This document shows positions 34,600-47,022 of a stretch of DNA of 64,000 nt, piece by piece (position 1 is the first letter of the stretch; each line of letters starts with the position of its first letter). Location: assembly GCF_005869225.1 (NCBI RefSeq), contig NZ_SWFP01000001.1, positions 1,116,001-1,180,000 of the forward strand, written 5' to 3'. The notes below the pieces were generated by a model. That model saw only the letters and a list, made by a program, of their open reading frames with translations, had not been told where the DNA came from and searched no databases. Source of the DNA: Dyadobacter bucti. GTDB taxonomy: Bacteria > Bacteroidota > Bacteroidia > Cytophagales > Spirosomataceae. The position numbers and the translations under genes were made by a program.

Positions 34600-35817
34600 T
34601 TAGGGTGCAATGAAATCTATAAATTTGGTTTCCCCATACACATATTGATTATTACCAAATTTAACATAAGCCCTATAAAAATGCCTATACGTTGTCGGTG
34701 ACTTGGCAAAGCTTCTGTCTCTGGTTTTTATTTCTAAATTTATATTAAGTGGGATCGATGTGTCAAATGATGAATCAATAATAAAACGGTCTTCAATTCC
34801 AGCAATTGGGAAATCAGGATATTTTGATTCTCCGGGTTGCCCATAGTCTGACACGATACCATATTCGTAAATCGGGTTATTCCCCAAATTTGCAAACTGA
34901 ATCTGAAATGTAATATTGAAATTATTCGGCCCATCCGGGGATACATCTGCATTTAAAGTATTTATCACCGGCTTCACCACGATCTCAAAATCTAAAAACT
35001 TAACCTCCCCGTACACCACGTCCCCATTATTCAGGGTTGCATAGGCGCGGTAAAAGAGGCGGATGGGGCCGTCGGTGGGGCCGTCGTATTGTTTGATAAT
35101 GTTTTTTACATCGAGATTGACGGCTTCGGCGTAGGGGTATTTTTTCTCAAGAGGGTCGTTTGTAGGCACTTCCGGGGTTTGCTGTTCGTTGGGTTTTCCC
35201 TGGTAAATGACGATGCCGTATTCGGTAACTGGTATATTTCCGATTGCGTCAAATTTTAACGAGTATGCGATAAAATCACTATCATCACCTTTCGACGCGT
35301 CAAGGGTTTGGATAACAGGTTTGATAATAGCATCTTGGTTCTTTAAAAAATCAATAAACTTCACCTCTCCATATACTACCGCATTGTTGCTATGGATCGC
35401 GTACGCCCGGTAGAAAAGCCTGGTGGGAGTGTTCGATTTTTGGTCGTAGGCACGCGCAATTGTTGCGGCATTCAGCGTCGCAGGCATTGCAAATGCATAT
35501 TGCCTTTCATAAAATGGAAAAACATACGGAGCTGCGGGTACATCAGGCACATGGCTTTCATCAGTTTCTCCCGCATAAGATACAATTCCGTACTCTATGA
35601 TAGGCACGTTACCGAGGTTTTCAAATTGAACGGTATAGGAAAATATATTTGTTGCGCCGCCATAAACAGCGCTCACGGTTTTGATTGTTGCCAGCTCCGG
35701 TTGCTGCGGCTGTTCCGGCACTTCATGATCCTGGCAGGAAAAGCTTGCGAAAACAAGTGAGAGAAAAGCGAGGAAAGAAGCAAGCGTGAGTCGGCGTGTA
35801 AAGTGTTTTCTGATCAT
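34600..35817 (-). CDS. Putative lipoprotein with three tandem repeats
   Basis: No named family recognised. The 405-residue protein has a lipoprotein-like signal (about 1-28, FLSLVFASFSC then QDHE) and three repeats of about 110-120 residues (about 43-155, 165-275, 280-402). Each repeat has the pattern V(E/D)xLGNxPIxEYGIVxYxG, a variable Pro-rich loop, then (L/H)FYRAYAxxxNxxVVYGExKFIDF. A two-repeat paralog lies just upstream, and both share an identical 30-base palindrome before the start. Probably an outer-membrane-anchored surface or periplasmic protein. Confidence 0.78.
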   Translation of the reverse strand: MIRKHFTRRLTLASFLAFLSLVFASFSCQDHEVPEQPQQPELATIKTVSAVYGGATNIFSYTVQFENLGNVPIIEYGIVSYAGETDESHVPDVPAAPYVFPFYERQYAFAMPATLNAATIARAYDQKSNTPTRLFYRAYAIHSNNAVVYGEVKFIDFLKNQDAIIKPVIQTLDASKGDDSDFIAYSLKFDAIGNIPVTEYGIVIYQGKPNEQQTPEVPTNDPLEKKYPYAEAVNLDVKNIIKQYDGPTDGPIRLFYRAYATLNNGDVVYGEVKFLDFEIVVKPVINTLNADVSPDGPNNFNITFQIQFANLGNNPIYEYGIVSDYGQPGESKYPDFPIAGIEDRFIIDSSFDTSIPLNINLEIKTRDRSFAKSPTTYRHFYRAYVKFGNNQYVYGETKFIDFIAP

Positions 35818-35826
35818 AATAATCGT

Positions 35827-35856
35827 GTTTAAAATTAGTTTCCGGCAATTTTAAAC
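35827..35856. promoter_or_regulatory. 30-bp palindromic element before the three-repeat lipoprotein gene
   Basis: GTTTAAAATT, AGTTTCCGGC, AATTTTAAAC: two perfect 10-base arms around a 10-base centre, 9 bases before the ATG. The same 30 bases occur at 36881-36910 before the paralog. It could be an operator or a 5' UTR hairpin. Confidence 0.7.
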
Positions 35857-35923
35857 ATTGTCGCAACCCAGGGCCGGGGCAATTATCCATCGGCGTCGGA
35901 TCAATTATTTAAGGGTATAAACC

Positions 35924-35957
35924 AAAAAAGGGCCGCCCGATACAAGCGACCCTTTTT
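35924..35957 (-). terminator. Terminator of the two-repeat lipoprotein gene
   Basis: AAAGGGTCGC and GCGGCCCTTT (reverse strand) form a stem with one mismatch, followed by a run of T residues, about 105 bases after the stop at 36062. Confidence 0.75.
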
Positions 35958-36061
35958 GCAGAACTTTCTGAACCTAAACCATTTATCACCTCTAATGTCA
36001 GAACTAAAAGCACTTATATTTTGGATCAATTCGACTTCGGAAAGTTATGACTGATCTATTC

Positions 36062-36871
36062 CTAGAATAAATCCGTAAATTTAGTATTGCCAAAAACAAT
36101 CGTCCCGTTTTCCAGAATCGCATAGGCGCGGAAGAACACACGTTCAGGCGCATTAGGATTATAATTAAAAGTATGATTGATCTGTCCGTTGACAAAAGGC
36201 TTATCAAAGTCAATTTTTACGTCAGCAAAACCGGGCTCAATGATAGGGCCGTTATAAGGTAAAGGCCTGAACACACACAGCACTCCATAATTCACGACTG
36301 GGACATTGCCCACTTCGTCTACCGTCATTGTGAAAGTAACATTCGGGGTTGGGCTTGGCGATTGCGCAACAATACCTGTGGTGATTTCTGCCAATTGCGG
36401 CGCAATACTAAAATCAACAAACTTCACTTGTCCGTATACCACGGAATTGTCTGCCAGCCTTGCATAGGCGCGGTAAAAAAGTCTGATCTGGCCTGCCGGG
36501 CCATCGTATTGTCGAACGATTGATTTTACATCCAGACTTGGAGGCATGTAGCCCGGCCCACTGAAGTCGTATTTCCGTCCTTTAACATTATTTACCACCT
36601 GGATTGTTGGCGCAGGATTTTCGTTGGCGGAACCAGCATAAGTAACTACTCCATATTCAGCAATTTGCTGGTTCCCCAATTCCTGAAACTGTACTGAATA
36701 TTGGAAACTCGGCTCATCGTTTGTCCGCACTACATTCAGGGTATTAATAACCGGAAATATCCTTGGCGGCTCCGGCTCATGATCCTGGCAAGAAAAGCTG
36801 GCGAGGAAAAGCGACAGAAAAGTGAGGAAAGAAACTGCCGTTAGTCGGAGTGTAAAGTGTTTTTTGACCAT
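36062..36871 (-). CDS. Putative lipoprotein with two tandem repeats, paralog of neighbour
   Basis: A 269-residue paralog of the gene downstream. Signal and lipobox region are nearly identical (FLTLSLFLASFSCQDHEPE-like, about 1-32). Two repeats follow (about 36-150 and 156-269), with EYGVVTYAG, LFYRAYARLADNSVVYGQVKFVDF, then VNYGVLCVF and FFRAYAILENGTIVFGNTKF. The second repeat is more diverged. The DNA of the leader and of the upstream palindrome is also shared, so the pair arose by local duplication and gain or loss of a repeat. Function unknown. Confidence 0.78.
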   Translation of the reverse strand: MVKKHFTLRLTAVSFLTFLSLFLASFSCQDHEPEPPRIFPVINTLNVVRTNDEPSFQYSVQFQELGNQQIAEYGVVTYAGSANENPAPTIQVVNNVKGRKYDFSGPGYMPPSLDVKSIVRQYDGPAGQIRLFYRAYARLADNSVVYGQVKFVDFSIAPQLAEITTGIVAQSPSPTPNVTFTMTVDEVGNVPVVNYGVLCVFRPLPYNGPIIEPGFADVKIDFDKPFVNGQINHTFNYNPNAPERVFFRAYAILENGTIVFGNTKFTDLF

Positions 36872-36880
36872 AAAGTTCTT

Positions 36881-36910
36881 GTTTAAAATTAGTTTCCGGC
36901 AATTTTAAAC
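36881..36910. promoter_or_regulatory. 30-bp palindromic element before the two-repeat lipoprotein gene
   Basis: Identical to the element at 35827-35856 (GTTTAAAATT, 10-base centre, AATTTTAAAC) and placed 9 bases before the ATG. The region further upstream differs between the two genes, so conservation is centred on the palindrome. Confidence 0.7.
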
Positions 36911-36990
36911 ATTATCCCAGGTCTGCGCCAGGCGAGGACGGAGCCGTAAACGAGGCAATTATTTGTCGGCTTTCAGACAATTATCAAACG

Positions 36991-37034
36991 GACAATAGCC
37001 GGGCCGCGACCTTTGTCGCAACCCGGCTATTGTC
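36991..37034 (-). terminator. Long hairpin after the hybrid histidine kinase gene
   Basis: GACAATAGCCGGG and CCCGGCTATTGTC form a perfect 13-bp outer stem, with GCGAC/GTCGC as an inner 5-bp stem. It lies 22 bases after the kinase stop. No T run follows on the reverse strand, so it may protect the mRNA end or end transcription only weakly. Confidence 0.55.
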
Positions 37035-37056
37035 ACAAAATCCATAAGTTATCCTT

Positions 37057-40929
<3,873 letters not shown>

Positions 40930-41108
40930 GATTAAATGCCTTCCTATTTTATAGCGTCGTCCGTGTACGGCTTTATGACGTTACAATATAGTATTTATTT
41001 AATTATGTTACTGCCAATACCCTTAGCGGAGACAGCACTTTTATTGCCCCAAGAGAACAAGCTGGGCGTTTTTGCATCAGAAGACGAGAATTTTGGAGGG
41101 TTACCGTG

Positions 41109-41285
41109 TCAGTCTTTTTTCTCCGGCACCTTGGCCCCTTCCTTGCGTGCTTCCGAAAGCCCGATCGCAATGGCCTGCTTTTTTGAGGTAACTTTCTTGC
41201 CTGATCCGGTTTTCAGCTTTCCTTCTTTTTGCTCGTGCAAGGCTTCCTCTACTTTTTCTCCGGCCTTTTTTGAATATTTTGTCAT
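41109..41285 (-). CDS. DUF6496 family small basic protein
   Basis: A 58-residue protein, rich in Lys, starting MTKYSKKAGEKVEEALHEQK and holding GSGKKVTSKKQAIAIGLSEA and EGAKVPEKKD. This KxGSGKKVTxxKQAIAIGxSEAR pattern is that of DUF6496, small basic proteins of unknown role common in Bacteroidota and Proteobacteria. The gene lies alone between the divergent kinase and the amidohydrolase gene. Confidence 0.8.
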   Translation of the reverse strand: MTKYSKKAGEKVEEALHEQKEGKLKTGSGKKVTSKKQAIAIGLSEARKEGAKVPEKKD

Positions 41286-41389
41286 GGCAATAAAAATTTA
41301 GTGATGATGAATATACCCGGGACTTTACTGTTAATTTTCAGGTTCCTAATTTCACAATCGCAAATCCTGTACCACCTTAACCGATGTAT

Positions 41390-42733
41390 ATGAAAAGGAT
41401 CATTCAATGCCTGCAACTATCCGCACTTCTGGCAGTCGGCGCCCCCGCTTTCACGCAAGGGACTGCACCCATACTTTTGAAAAACGTGTCACTGATAGAC
41501 GGGACCGGCTCCGCGCCGGGTCCGCAGACGGATATACTGATCCGGGGCGAAAATATTGAAAGCATCGGCAAAGGCATTAAATCGGCAGGTGCCAGGGAAA
41601 TCGACCTGAAAGGAAAGACAGTTATCCCAGCCCTGATCAGCGCACATGCCCACGTGGGCACCCTGAAAGGAACCACATCCACTGCGGAAAATTATACACG
41701 CGAGAACATTTTGCGGCATTTGAAAAAATACCAGGATTATGGTGTGGGCGCAGTGCTCGTCATGGGTACCGACCGTCCGCTGATTTTCGAAAACGGGCTC
41801 CGGGATTCTACGGTAGCAGGCCAGCTTCCGGGTGCGCGCATGTTTTCGGCAGGATACGGGTTCAATACTCCTGCGAATTCGCCAGCATCCTGGATGAATT
41901 TGCTGCTACGCCCGGAAACACCCGAAGACGTCCCTGCTATGATGGAAAAGCTCGCACAGGTAAAGCCTGATGTAGTAAAAATGTGGGTGGACGATCACGG
42001 CGGCGGAATGAAAATGAAGCCGGAAATTTACAAGGCTATTATCAGGGAGGCCCACAAAAGGAACATCCGGGTTGCCGCGCATTTGTTTTATGCGGAAGAT
42101 GCGCGCCTCCTCACCGAAGCCGGGATTGACATCATCGCCCACAGCATCCGCGACAAAGAAGTGGATGCAGATCTTCTGAAAAAAATGAAAGAAAAAAATG
42201 TGATCTACATTCCTACCTTGTCCCTGGACGAATACCAGTTTGTGTACGCAGGCAAGCCGGACTGGGTTACTGATGAATTTTTCAAAAAATCACTGGAACC
42301 AGGCGTATTTGAAATGATCACAGATCCTGGCTACGGTGAAAAGATCAAAAATGCACCGGAATATTCCCAGAATATGGCCGCCTTCAAAACAGCGCTCAAA
42401 AACCTCAAAAAAATCTACGACGCGGGCATTACCGTGGCCCTGGGCACAGATTCCGGTGCCTTTCCCGTACGCACCCAGGGTTTTACCGAACACCTGGAAA
42501 TGGAACTGATGGTACAAGCCGGACTGACACCCCTGCAGGCCATCACCGTCAGCACCCGCAACGCAGCCAAAGCGATCCGGATTGACAACCAGTACGGAAC
42601 TATTGAAAAAGGCAAGAAGGCTGACCTGATCATACTGGATGCAGATCCTGTAAAAGACATTAAAAACACGCGAAAGATCAGTGCCGTATGGAAAAACGGA
42701 AAAGAAGTGAGCCGCGGACCGCTGGCACAATAA
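41390..42733 (+). CDS. Secreted amidohydrolase (imidazolonepropionase-like)
   Basis: A metal-dependent hydrolase of the amidohydrolase superfamily with a signal peptide (MKRIIQCLQLSALLAVGAPA, then FTQG), so probably periplasmic. Metal ligands are visible: HxH in ISAHAHVG, a candidate bridging Lys in DVVKMWVDD, His in VAAHLFYAEDA and IIAHSIRD, and Asp in ALGTDSGAFP. The C-terminal beta-domain strand GTIEKGKKADLIILDADP is typical. An ATG six bases upstream (41384) is in frame; the choice does not change the signal peptide. Substrate unknown. Followed by the cupin gene after 37 bases. Confidence 0.88.
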   Translation: MKRIIQCLQLSALLAVGAPAFTQGTAPILLKNVSLIDGTGSAPGPQTDILIRGENIESIGKGIKSAGAREIDLKGKTVIPALISAHAHVGTLKGTTSTAENYTRENILRHLKKYQDYGVGAVLVMGTDRPLIFENGLRDSTVAGQLPGARMFSAGYGFNTPANSPASWMNLLLRPETPEDVPAMMEKLAQVKPDVVKMWVDDHGGGMKMKPEIYKAIIREAHKRNIRVAAHLFYAEDARLLTEAGIDIIAHSIRDKEVDADLLKKMKEKNVIYIPTLSLDEYQFVYAGKPDWVTDEFFKKSLEPGVFEMITDPGYGEKIKNAPEYSQNMAAFKTALKNLKKIYDAGITVALGTDSGAFPVRTQGFTEHLEMELMVQAGLTPLQAITVSTRNAAKAIRIDNQYGTIEKGKKADLIILDADPVKDIKNTRKISAVWKNGKEVSRGPLAQ

Positions 42734-42770
42734 ATTCCCGGCATTTAAGGAAACTTTAATTTTTAAGATC

Positions 42771-43280
42771 ATGAACAGCCAGCAACCGGAAACATTTTAT
42801 TTTAAGGACGACGGAAAAATCCCGAATAGCAAATTCCCGCTCCTGGTATATAAAAATGCATTTGCAGAAAGATCACTGAAAGGCGCTGCCTGGCTCGCAG
42901 AACGGTTTGCCGAAAACAAATGGACTAATTCCTGGCGAAATGGTGTTTTTACATACCATCATTACCACAGCATCTCGCATGAAGTACTGGGTGTGTATGC
43001 CGGTGATGCGCTGCTGCATATGGGCGGGGAAAACGGTGAAAAAATAAAGGTATCCGCCGGGGATATTCTGGTAATCCCGGCCGGTGTCGGGCATAAAAAG
43101 CTGGAATCTTCTTCGGACTTTGCAGTAGTGGGCGCTTATCCCAACGGCAGCGATTACGATATTCTCAGAGGTGAACCCGGCGACCGGCCGCAAGCACTGA
43201 ATAACATTGCGAAAGTGCCTGTGCCGGAATATGACCCGCTAACCGGCAAAAATGAAGGATTATTGAAAATATGGGCTTAG
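42771..43280 (+). CDS. Cupin domain protein (YjlB-like)
   Basis: A 169-residue single-domain cupin resembling Bacillus YjlB. The first cupin motif is YHHYHSISHEVLGVYAGDA and the second is AGDILVIPAGVGHKKL, giving the usual His/Glu metal set. The C-terminal AYPNGSDYDILRGEPGDRP is characteristic of this subfamily. It lies between the amidohydrolase and VOC genes, 28 bases from the latter. Function unknown. Confidence 0.87.
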   Translation: MNSQQPETFYFKDDGKIPNSKFPLLVYKNAFAERSLKGAAWLAERFAENKWTNSWRNGVFTYHHYHSISHEVLGVYAGDALLHMGGENGEKIKVSAGDILVIPAGVGHKKLESSSDFAVVGAYPNGSDYDILRGEPGDRPQALNNIAKVPVPEYDPLTGKNEGLLKIWA

Positions 43281-43308
43281 TTTTATTTCTGAATAGAAAA
43301 ATTTAAAA

Positions 43309-43680
43309 ATGAACATCGATTTTAAGAGGCTGGACCACGTTATGCTCTGTATACCGGTTGGTGCGGAGCATGCAGCAAGGGACTTTTATGCCGGCGTGCT
43401 GGGATTGGAAGAATTGACGGATCTGGGTTATCCGCTACCCAAAGGTGCAATATGGTTTCAGATGGGGGATATTCAGCTGCATATCCGCGCGGAAGAAAAC
43501 CACGTGGTTTCGTCGGACAGGCACCCTGCTTTTGAAGTACAAAACCTGGAAGCCGCCCGCGCCCTGCTCGAAAAAAGTGGGATCACTGTAAAAAATGACA
43601 GCCCGATCCCAGGCAGAAATCGCTTTTCCTTCCGCGATCCCTTTGGAAACCGGATCGAACTGCTGGAAATGATTGATTAG
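43309..43680 (+). CDS. VOC family protein (glyoxalase/dioxygenase-like)
   Basis: A 123-residue vicinal-oxygen-chelate protein with two beta-alpha-beta-beta-beta modules: RLDHVMLCIPVGAEHAARDF (metal His), DIQLHIRAEE, and the end NRFSFRDPFGNRIELLEM with the metal Glu. Candidates are a glyoxalase or resistance-like enzyme; the substrate is not readable. A strong terminator follows. Confidence 0.87.
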   Translation: MNIDFKRLDHVMLCIPVGAEHAARDFYAGVLGLEELTDLGYPLPKGAIWFQMGDIQLHIRAEENHVVSSDRHPAFEVQNLEAARALLEKSGITVKNDSPIPGRNRFSFRDPFGNRIELLEMID

Positions 43681-43729
43681 TTTTTTCTGGAAACATGGAT
43701 AAAATGCCATGCGTTGTTATTAAAACATG

Positions 43730-43782
43730 ACAAGCGGCTGTATCGGATATCTTCTGTCTGATACAGCCACTTGTTGTTTTTT
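43730..43782 (+). terminator. Terminator of the amidohydrolase-cupin-VOC operon
   Basis: ACAAGCGGCTGTATC (43730-43744) pairs with GATACAGCCACTTGT (43760-43774) over 15 positions with one mismatch, followed by TTTTTT. It lies between two convergent genes. Confidence 0.85.
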
Positions 43783-43786
43783 AACG

Positions 43787-44650
43787 TTAATAAGGATTAC
43801 TGATCGTCACTACTTCCTGGTTGATAAACTGGATCAGATTTTCGTTCAATCTTTCTTTTTGTGTAATAAAAAGGCCATGCGGGGCTCCTTCGTATACGAT
43901 ATATTCAGCCCCCGGCAGCAGTTTCGAAGTTTGATCGCTGCTTACCTTAATGGGCACAGTCTTATCCGATTCACCGTGGATAATGAGTACCGGCACGTCG
44001 ATCGATGAAACCTCTCTTCTGAAATCCGTTTCACTGAAACTCCTGATGCACTGCGTGGTAGCCCTGCCCGATCCCTGCAAAGCCAATGATGCGTGCCATT
44101 GCAGAATTTCATCGCTTACTGCATTGTTAAGCAAGGTATTACCATAAAAGTTTTTGGCAAAACCGGCCAGAAATTTCGGGCGGTCATCTTCCGCATCTTT
44201 CACAAAACCATCAAACAGCTCCTGAGGAACCCCGTCCGGATTGTCTTCAGTTTTAAGCATAAATGGAACCACCGAACTGATCAGAACGACCTTGGCAATC
44301 CTGGCGCTTCCGTAAGTACTGAGGTACCGAACCACTTCGCCCCCACCCATCGAAAAACCGACAAGTGTAACATTATTCAGATCGAGTTCGTCCAGGACCG
44401 CTTTCAGGTCCGCTGCCAAAGTATCGTAATCATAGCTGTCCCAGGGTTTGTCCGATTTACCAAAACCGCGGCGGTCGTAGCCTATGCAGCGTATGCCGTG
44501 TTTCGGAAGTTCGTTGAACTGGTATTCCCACATTTCGTGGCTTAAAGGCCATCCGGATATAAAAACAGCCGGGTTCCCCTGCCCGACTTCATGTACAAAA
44601 AGCTTTACAGATTCCCCTGCGATACCGGTCTTTGATTCAATCAGTCTCAT
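43787..44650 (-). CDS. Alpha/beta hydrolase (non-heme chloroperoxidase/esterase-like)
   Basis: A 287-residue hydrolase with the nucleophile elbow GFSMGG (Ser100), acid Asp in IIHGESDKTVP and catalytic His in GAPHGLFIT. The early ISGWPLSHEMWEYQ and CIGYDRRGFGKSDKP motifs are those of the bacterial esterase/perhydrolase group often annotated as cofactor-free haloperoxidases. No signal peptide. It stands alone. Confidence 0.88.
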   Translation of the reverse strand: MRLIESKTGIAGESVKLFVHEVGQGNPAVFISGWPLSHEMWEYQFNELPKHGIRCIGYDRRGFGKSDKPWDSYDYDTLAADLKAVLDELDLNNVTLVGFSMGGGEVVRYLSTYGSARIAKVVLISSVVPFMLKTEDNPDGVPQELFDGFVKDAEDDRPKFLAGFAKNFYGNTLLNNAVSDEILQWHASLALQGSGRATTQCIRSFSETDFRREVSSIDVPVLIIHGESDKTVPIKVSSDQTSKLLPGAEYIVYEGAPHGLFITQKERLNENLIQFINQEVVTISNPY

Positions 44651-44737
44651 AAAATTAAGGTTTATAAAAAGAATAAATTATGAAATCACCCTATCCTGTT
44701 CCCCATAAGGTTTACGGTACCTGTGGGAAAATAATCG

Positions 44738-44767
44738 TTCCATAAAGAAAAAGTAATTCTAAATTTG
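44738..44767 (+). promoter_or_regulatory. Candidate promoter of the polysaccharide operon
   Basis: TTC (44738-44740), 19 bases, then TAAATTTG (44760-44767), an exact -7 box. Predicted start of transcription is near 44774, about 27 bases before the first ATG at 44801. Confidence 0.5.
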
Positions 44768-44800
44768 CGCACGGATTCAAGTATACACAGCGCTCACTCG

Positions 44801-45817
44801 ATGTTAAAGCATTTTTACAGATTTATAGTCCTGATCATTTTTTTAGCCGCAGTTGCAGAAGTTGTACTGAGAGTAAAATATGGGTTCTGTAACTCTCCGC
44901 TTTACATATCCGATCCCGATTTTGAGTACATATATGCACCAAACCAGCACGTGGAACGGTTTGGCTACACGATCCGTACCAACAGTCATTCCATGCGAAA
45001 TGAAGAAGTCCTTCCCACCGACAGTGTGGTGATCCTGCTCATCGGTGACTCTGTTGTAAACGGGGGGAGCCTTACCGACCAGGACAGCATTGCCTCCACT
45101 ATTCTTGAAAAGCGGTTTTTAAAAGACTTCGACAAACGGGTACGCGTGCTCAACATCTCGGCAGGGTCCTGGGGGCCGGACAATGTTGCAGCCTTCCTGA
45201 AAAAATACGGGACTTTCAAGGCGAAACTGATGTGCCTGGTCACCAGCAGCCACGACGCGCACGATATCATGTCACATCAAAGTCCGGTAGGTATCGACCC
45301 CGGCTGGCCCGACAAGCAGTATAAGGTTGCCCTCTATGAACTATGGGACCGCTACCGCTGGATATTCTTTTATTACTTCGACACGATTTTTTTCACCCCT
45401 GCCACGGAACAGACAACTACGCAAAAGCCCGAAAATGTCGCCGTTCAGGATTCTGTAAAACCTGATTCCGCTCAAAAAGAAGCGCTGAACAATGCAGGGA
45501 TCCGCAAGCCGGGAATAGGCTTTAATCCTGGTTACGAACAGCTGTACGAGATTGCAAAAGTGAATTCCATCCCGATGTTCATTTATCTCCACCCGGAAAT
45601 TTCCGAGGTCGAAATGGGCCATTTCAACGATCAGGGGGTTGAAATCATCCAGTTTGCGGAGGAAAAAAATATCCGCCTCATCAACGAACTGCAACTGGGC
45701 GTATCGACCAAACTTTACCGGAAAATGGACCTGGTGCATTACAACAGCCAGGGACAGATATTTATGGCGGACAATTTGTACCCATTGTTCCAGGAATACC
45801 TTAACATCAGAAAATAA
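44801..45817 (+). CDS. Membrane-anchored SGNH/GDSL-like protein
   Basis: A 338-residue protein with one N-terminal membrane helix (about 5-25) and an SGNH-type fold outside the membrane. The block I Ser is in LLIGDSVVNGGS and the C-terminal DxxH pair in MDLVHYNSQGQ. Such proteins acetylate or deacetylate surface glycans. A Thr/Gln-rich linker of about 35 residues (around 205-240) splits the domain. The ATG at 44801 is chosen over an in-frame TTG at 44765. Its stop overlaps the next start (TAATG). Confidence 0.75.
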   Translation: MLKHFYRFIVLIIFLAAVAEVVLRVKYGFCNSPLYISDPDFEYIYAPNQHVERFGYTIRTNSHSMRNEEVLPTDSVVILLIGDSVVNGGSLTDQDSIASTILEKRFLKDFDKRVRVLNISAGSWGPDNVAAFLKKYGTFKAKLMCLVTSSHDAHDIMSHQSPVGIDPGWPDKQYKVALYELWDRYRWIFFYYFDTIFFTPATEQTTTQKPENVAVQDSVKPDSAQKEALNNAGIRKPGIGFNPGYEQLYEIAKVNSIPMFIYLHPEISEVEMGHFNDQGVEIIQFAEEKNIRLINELQLGVSTKLYRKMDLVHYNSQGQIFMADNLYPLFQEYLNIRK

Positions 45818-46983
45818 TGCGCATACTTGTTGTTCACAATCAATTATGGGCGCATTATAAATCGAGGCTTTTCAGCGAAATCCATCATGCATTGCAGGAA
45901 AACTACCCGGGAAGTGAATTTCTGGTGGTGCATATTGCGTTGCATGAAGCCAGCCGGAGTGTGATGCAGAATGACGAAAAACATCCTTATGAATATCCCT
46001 ATAAGGTTTTGTTTGACCGCAGCCTCGATAGCGTCGGTTTTCAGGAAAGAAGGAAAGCACTTTTTAAGGCTTTTGATGATTACCAGCCTACAATCCTGAA
46101 TATCACGGGTTATTTCGACTGGGCGCAGGTGCTGCTGATGTTTTATGCGCGGGTGAAAGGTGTGAAAGTGGTGCTTTCTTCGGAATCCTCTTCCATGGAC
46201 AACAGCCGGTCGGCGATTAAAGAAAACATTAAAAAATTCATTGTAAGCCGGGCGAATGCATTTTTTTGTTTTGGAAAAACCTCAGCGGACTACCTGCTCA
46301 GCCTGGGTGTAAAACCATCGAAAATTGCTGTTAGAAATGCTGCGGTGATCGATGAAGACCTGATCCGGGAAAATTATGACAGGGCCAGGTCAGAAATGCC
46401 CTCGCATAAAAGTACCGAAGCCGACACCCGAAAATTCATATATGTAGGCCGGCTCGCGCCAGAAAAAAACCTCGAAATGCTGATCCGGGCTTATGGGGCC
46501 GTTCATAAAACGGCAAAAGATGAATCCTGGAAATTGCTCATAGTCGGCGACGGTCCGCTGCGGGAAAACCTCGAAACGCAGGTTGCTGATTCCGGGCAGA
46601 CGGACAACATCATTTTTGCGGGTGGCTTTCCCTGGCATCAGGTACCCGGCTGGCTGGCCAAAAGCGATGTACTGATATTGCCCAGCAAATCGGAGCCGTG
46701 GGGATTGGTGGTGAACGAGGCGATGGTTTGCGGTATGCCCGTGATTGTATCTGAAAACTGCGGCTGCGCGGAAGACCTTGTTAAAAATGATGTGAATGGT
46801 TTTACTTTTGATCCGGAGGAACAACTGCAACTGGAGTCAGCACTCCGGTTTTTTATCAATAACCCGGAACATATACTAACTATGGGAAAAGAGTCGCTCA
46901 AACTGATCGCACCTTTTTCCTCTAAAACTGTGGCTTATGAAATGGCGAACTGCTACAAAAAGCTGTCAGGCAACCTACTTTAA
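45817..46983 (+). CDS. Glycosyltransferase family 4, first of pair
   Basis: A 388-residue GT-B transferase. The C-terminal GT4 half has FIYVGRLAPEKNLEMLI, LLIVGDGPLRENLE, LPSKSEPWGLVVNEAM with the E-x7-E type donor site, and VSENCGCAEDLV. The N-terminal acceptor half is variable. The overlap with the SGNH gene supports one operon devoted to a surface polysaccharide. Confidence 0.9.
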   Translation: MRILVVHNQLWAHYKSRLFSEIHHALQENYPGSEFLVVHIALHEASRSVMQNDEKHPYEYPYKVLFDRSLDSVGFQERRKALFKAFDDYQPTILNITGYFDWAQVLLMFYARVKGVKVVLSSESSSMDNSRSAIKENIKKFIVSRANAFFCFGKTSADYLLSLGVKPSKIAVRNAAVIDEDLIRENYDRARSEMPSHKSTEADTRKFIYVGRLAPEKNLEMLIRAYGAVHKTAKDESWKLLIVGDGPLRENLETQVADSGQTDNIIFAGGFPWHQVPGWLAKSDVLILPSKSEPWGLVVNEAMVCGMPVIVSENCGCAEDLVKNDVNGFTFDPEEQLQLESALRFFINNPEHILTMGKESLKLIAPFSSKTVAYEMANCYKKLSGNLL

Positions 46984-47022
46984 GCTGGTAATCATTTGGT
47001 TACCCAAATACAAAGTTCAAGC

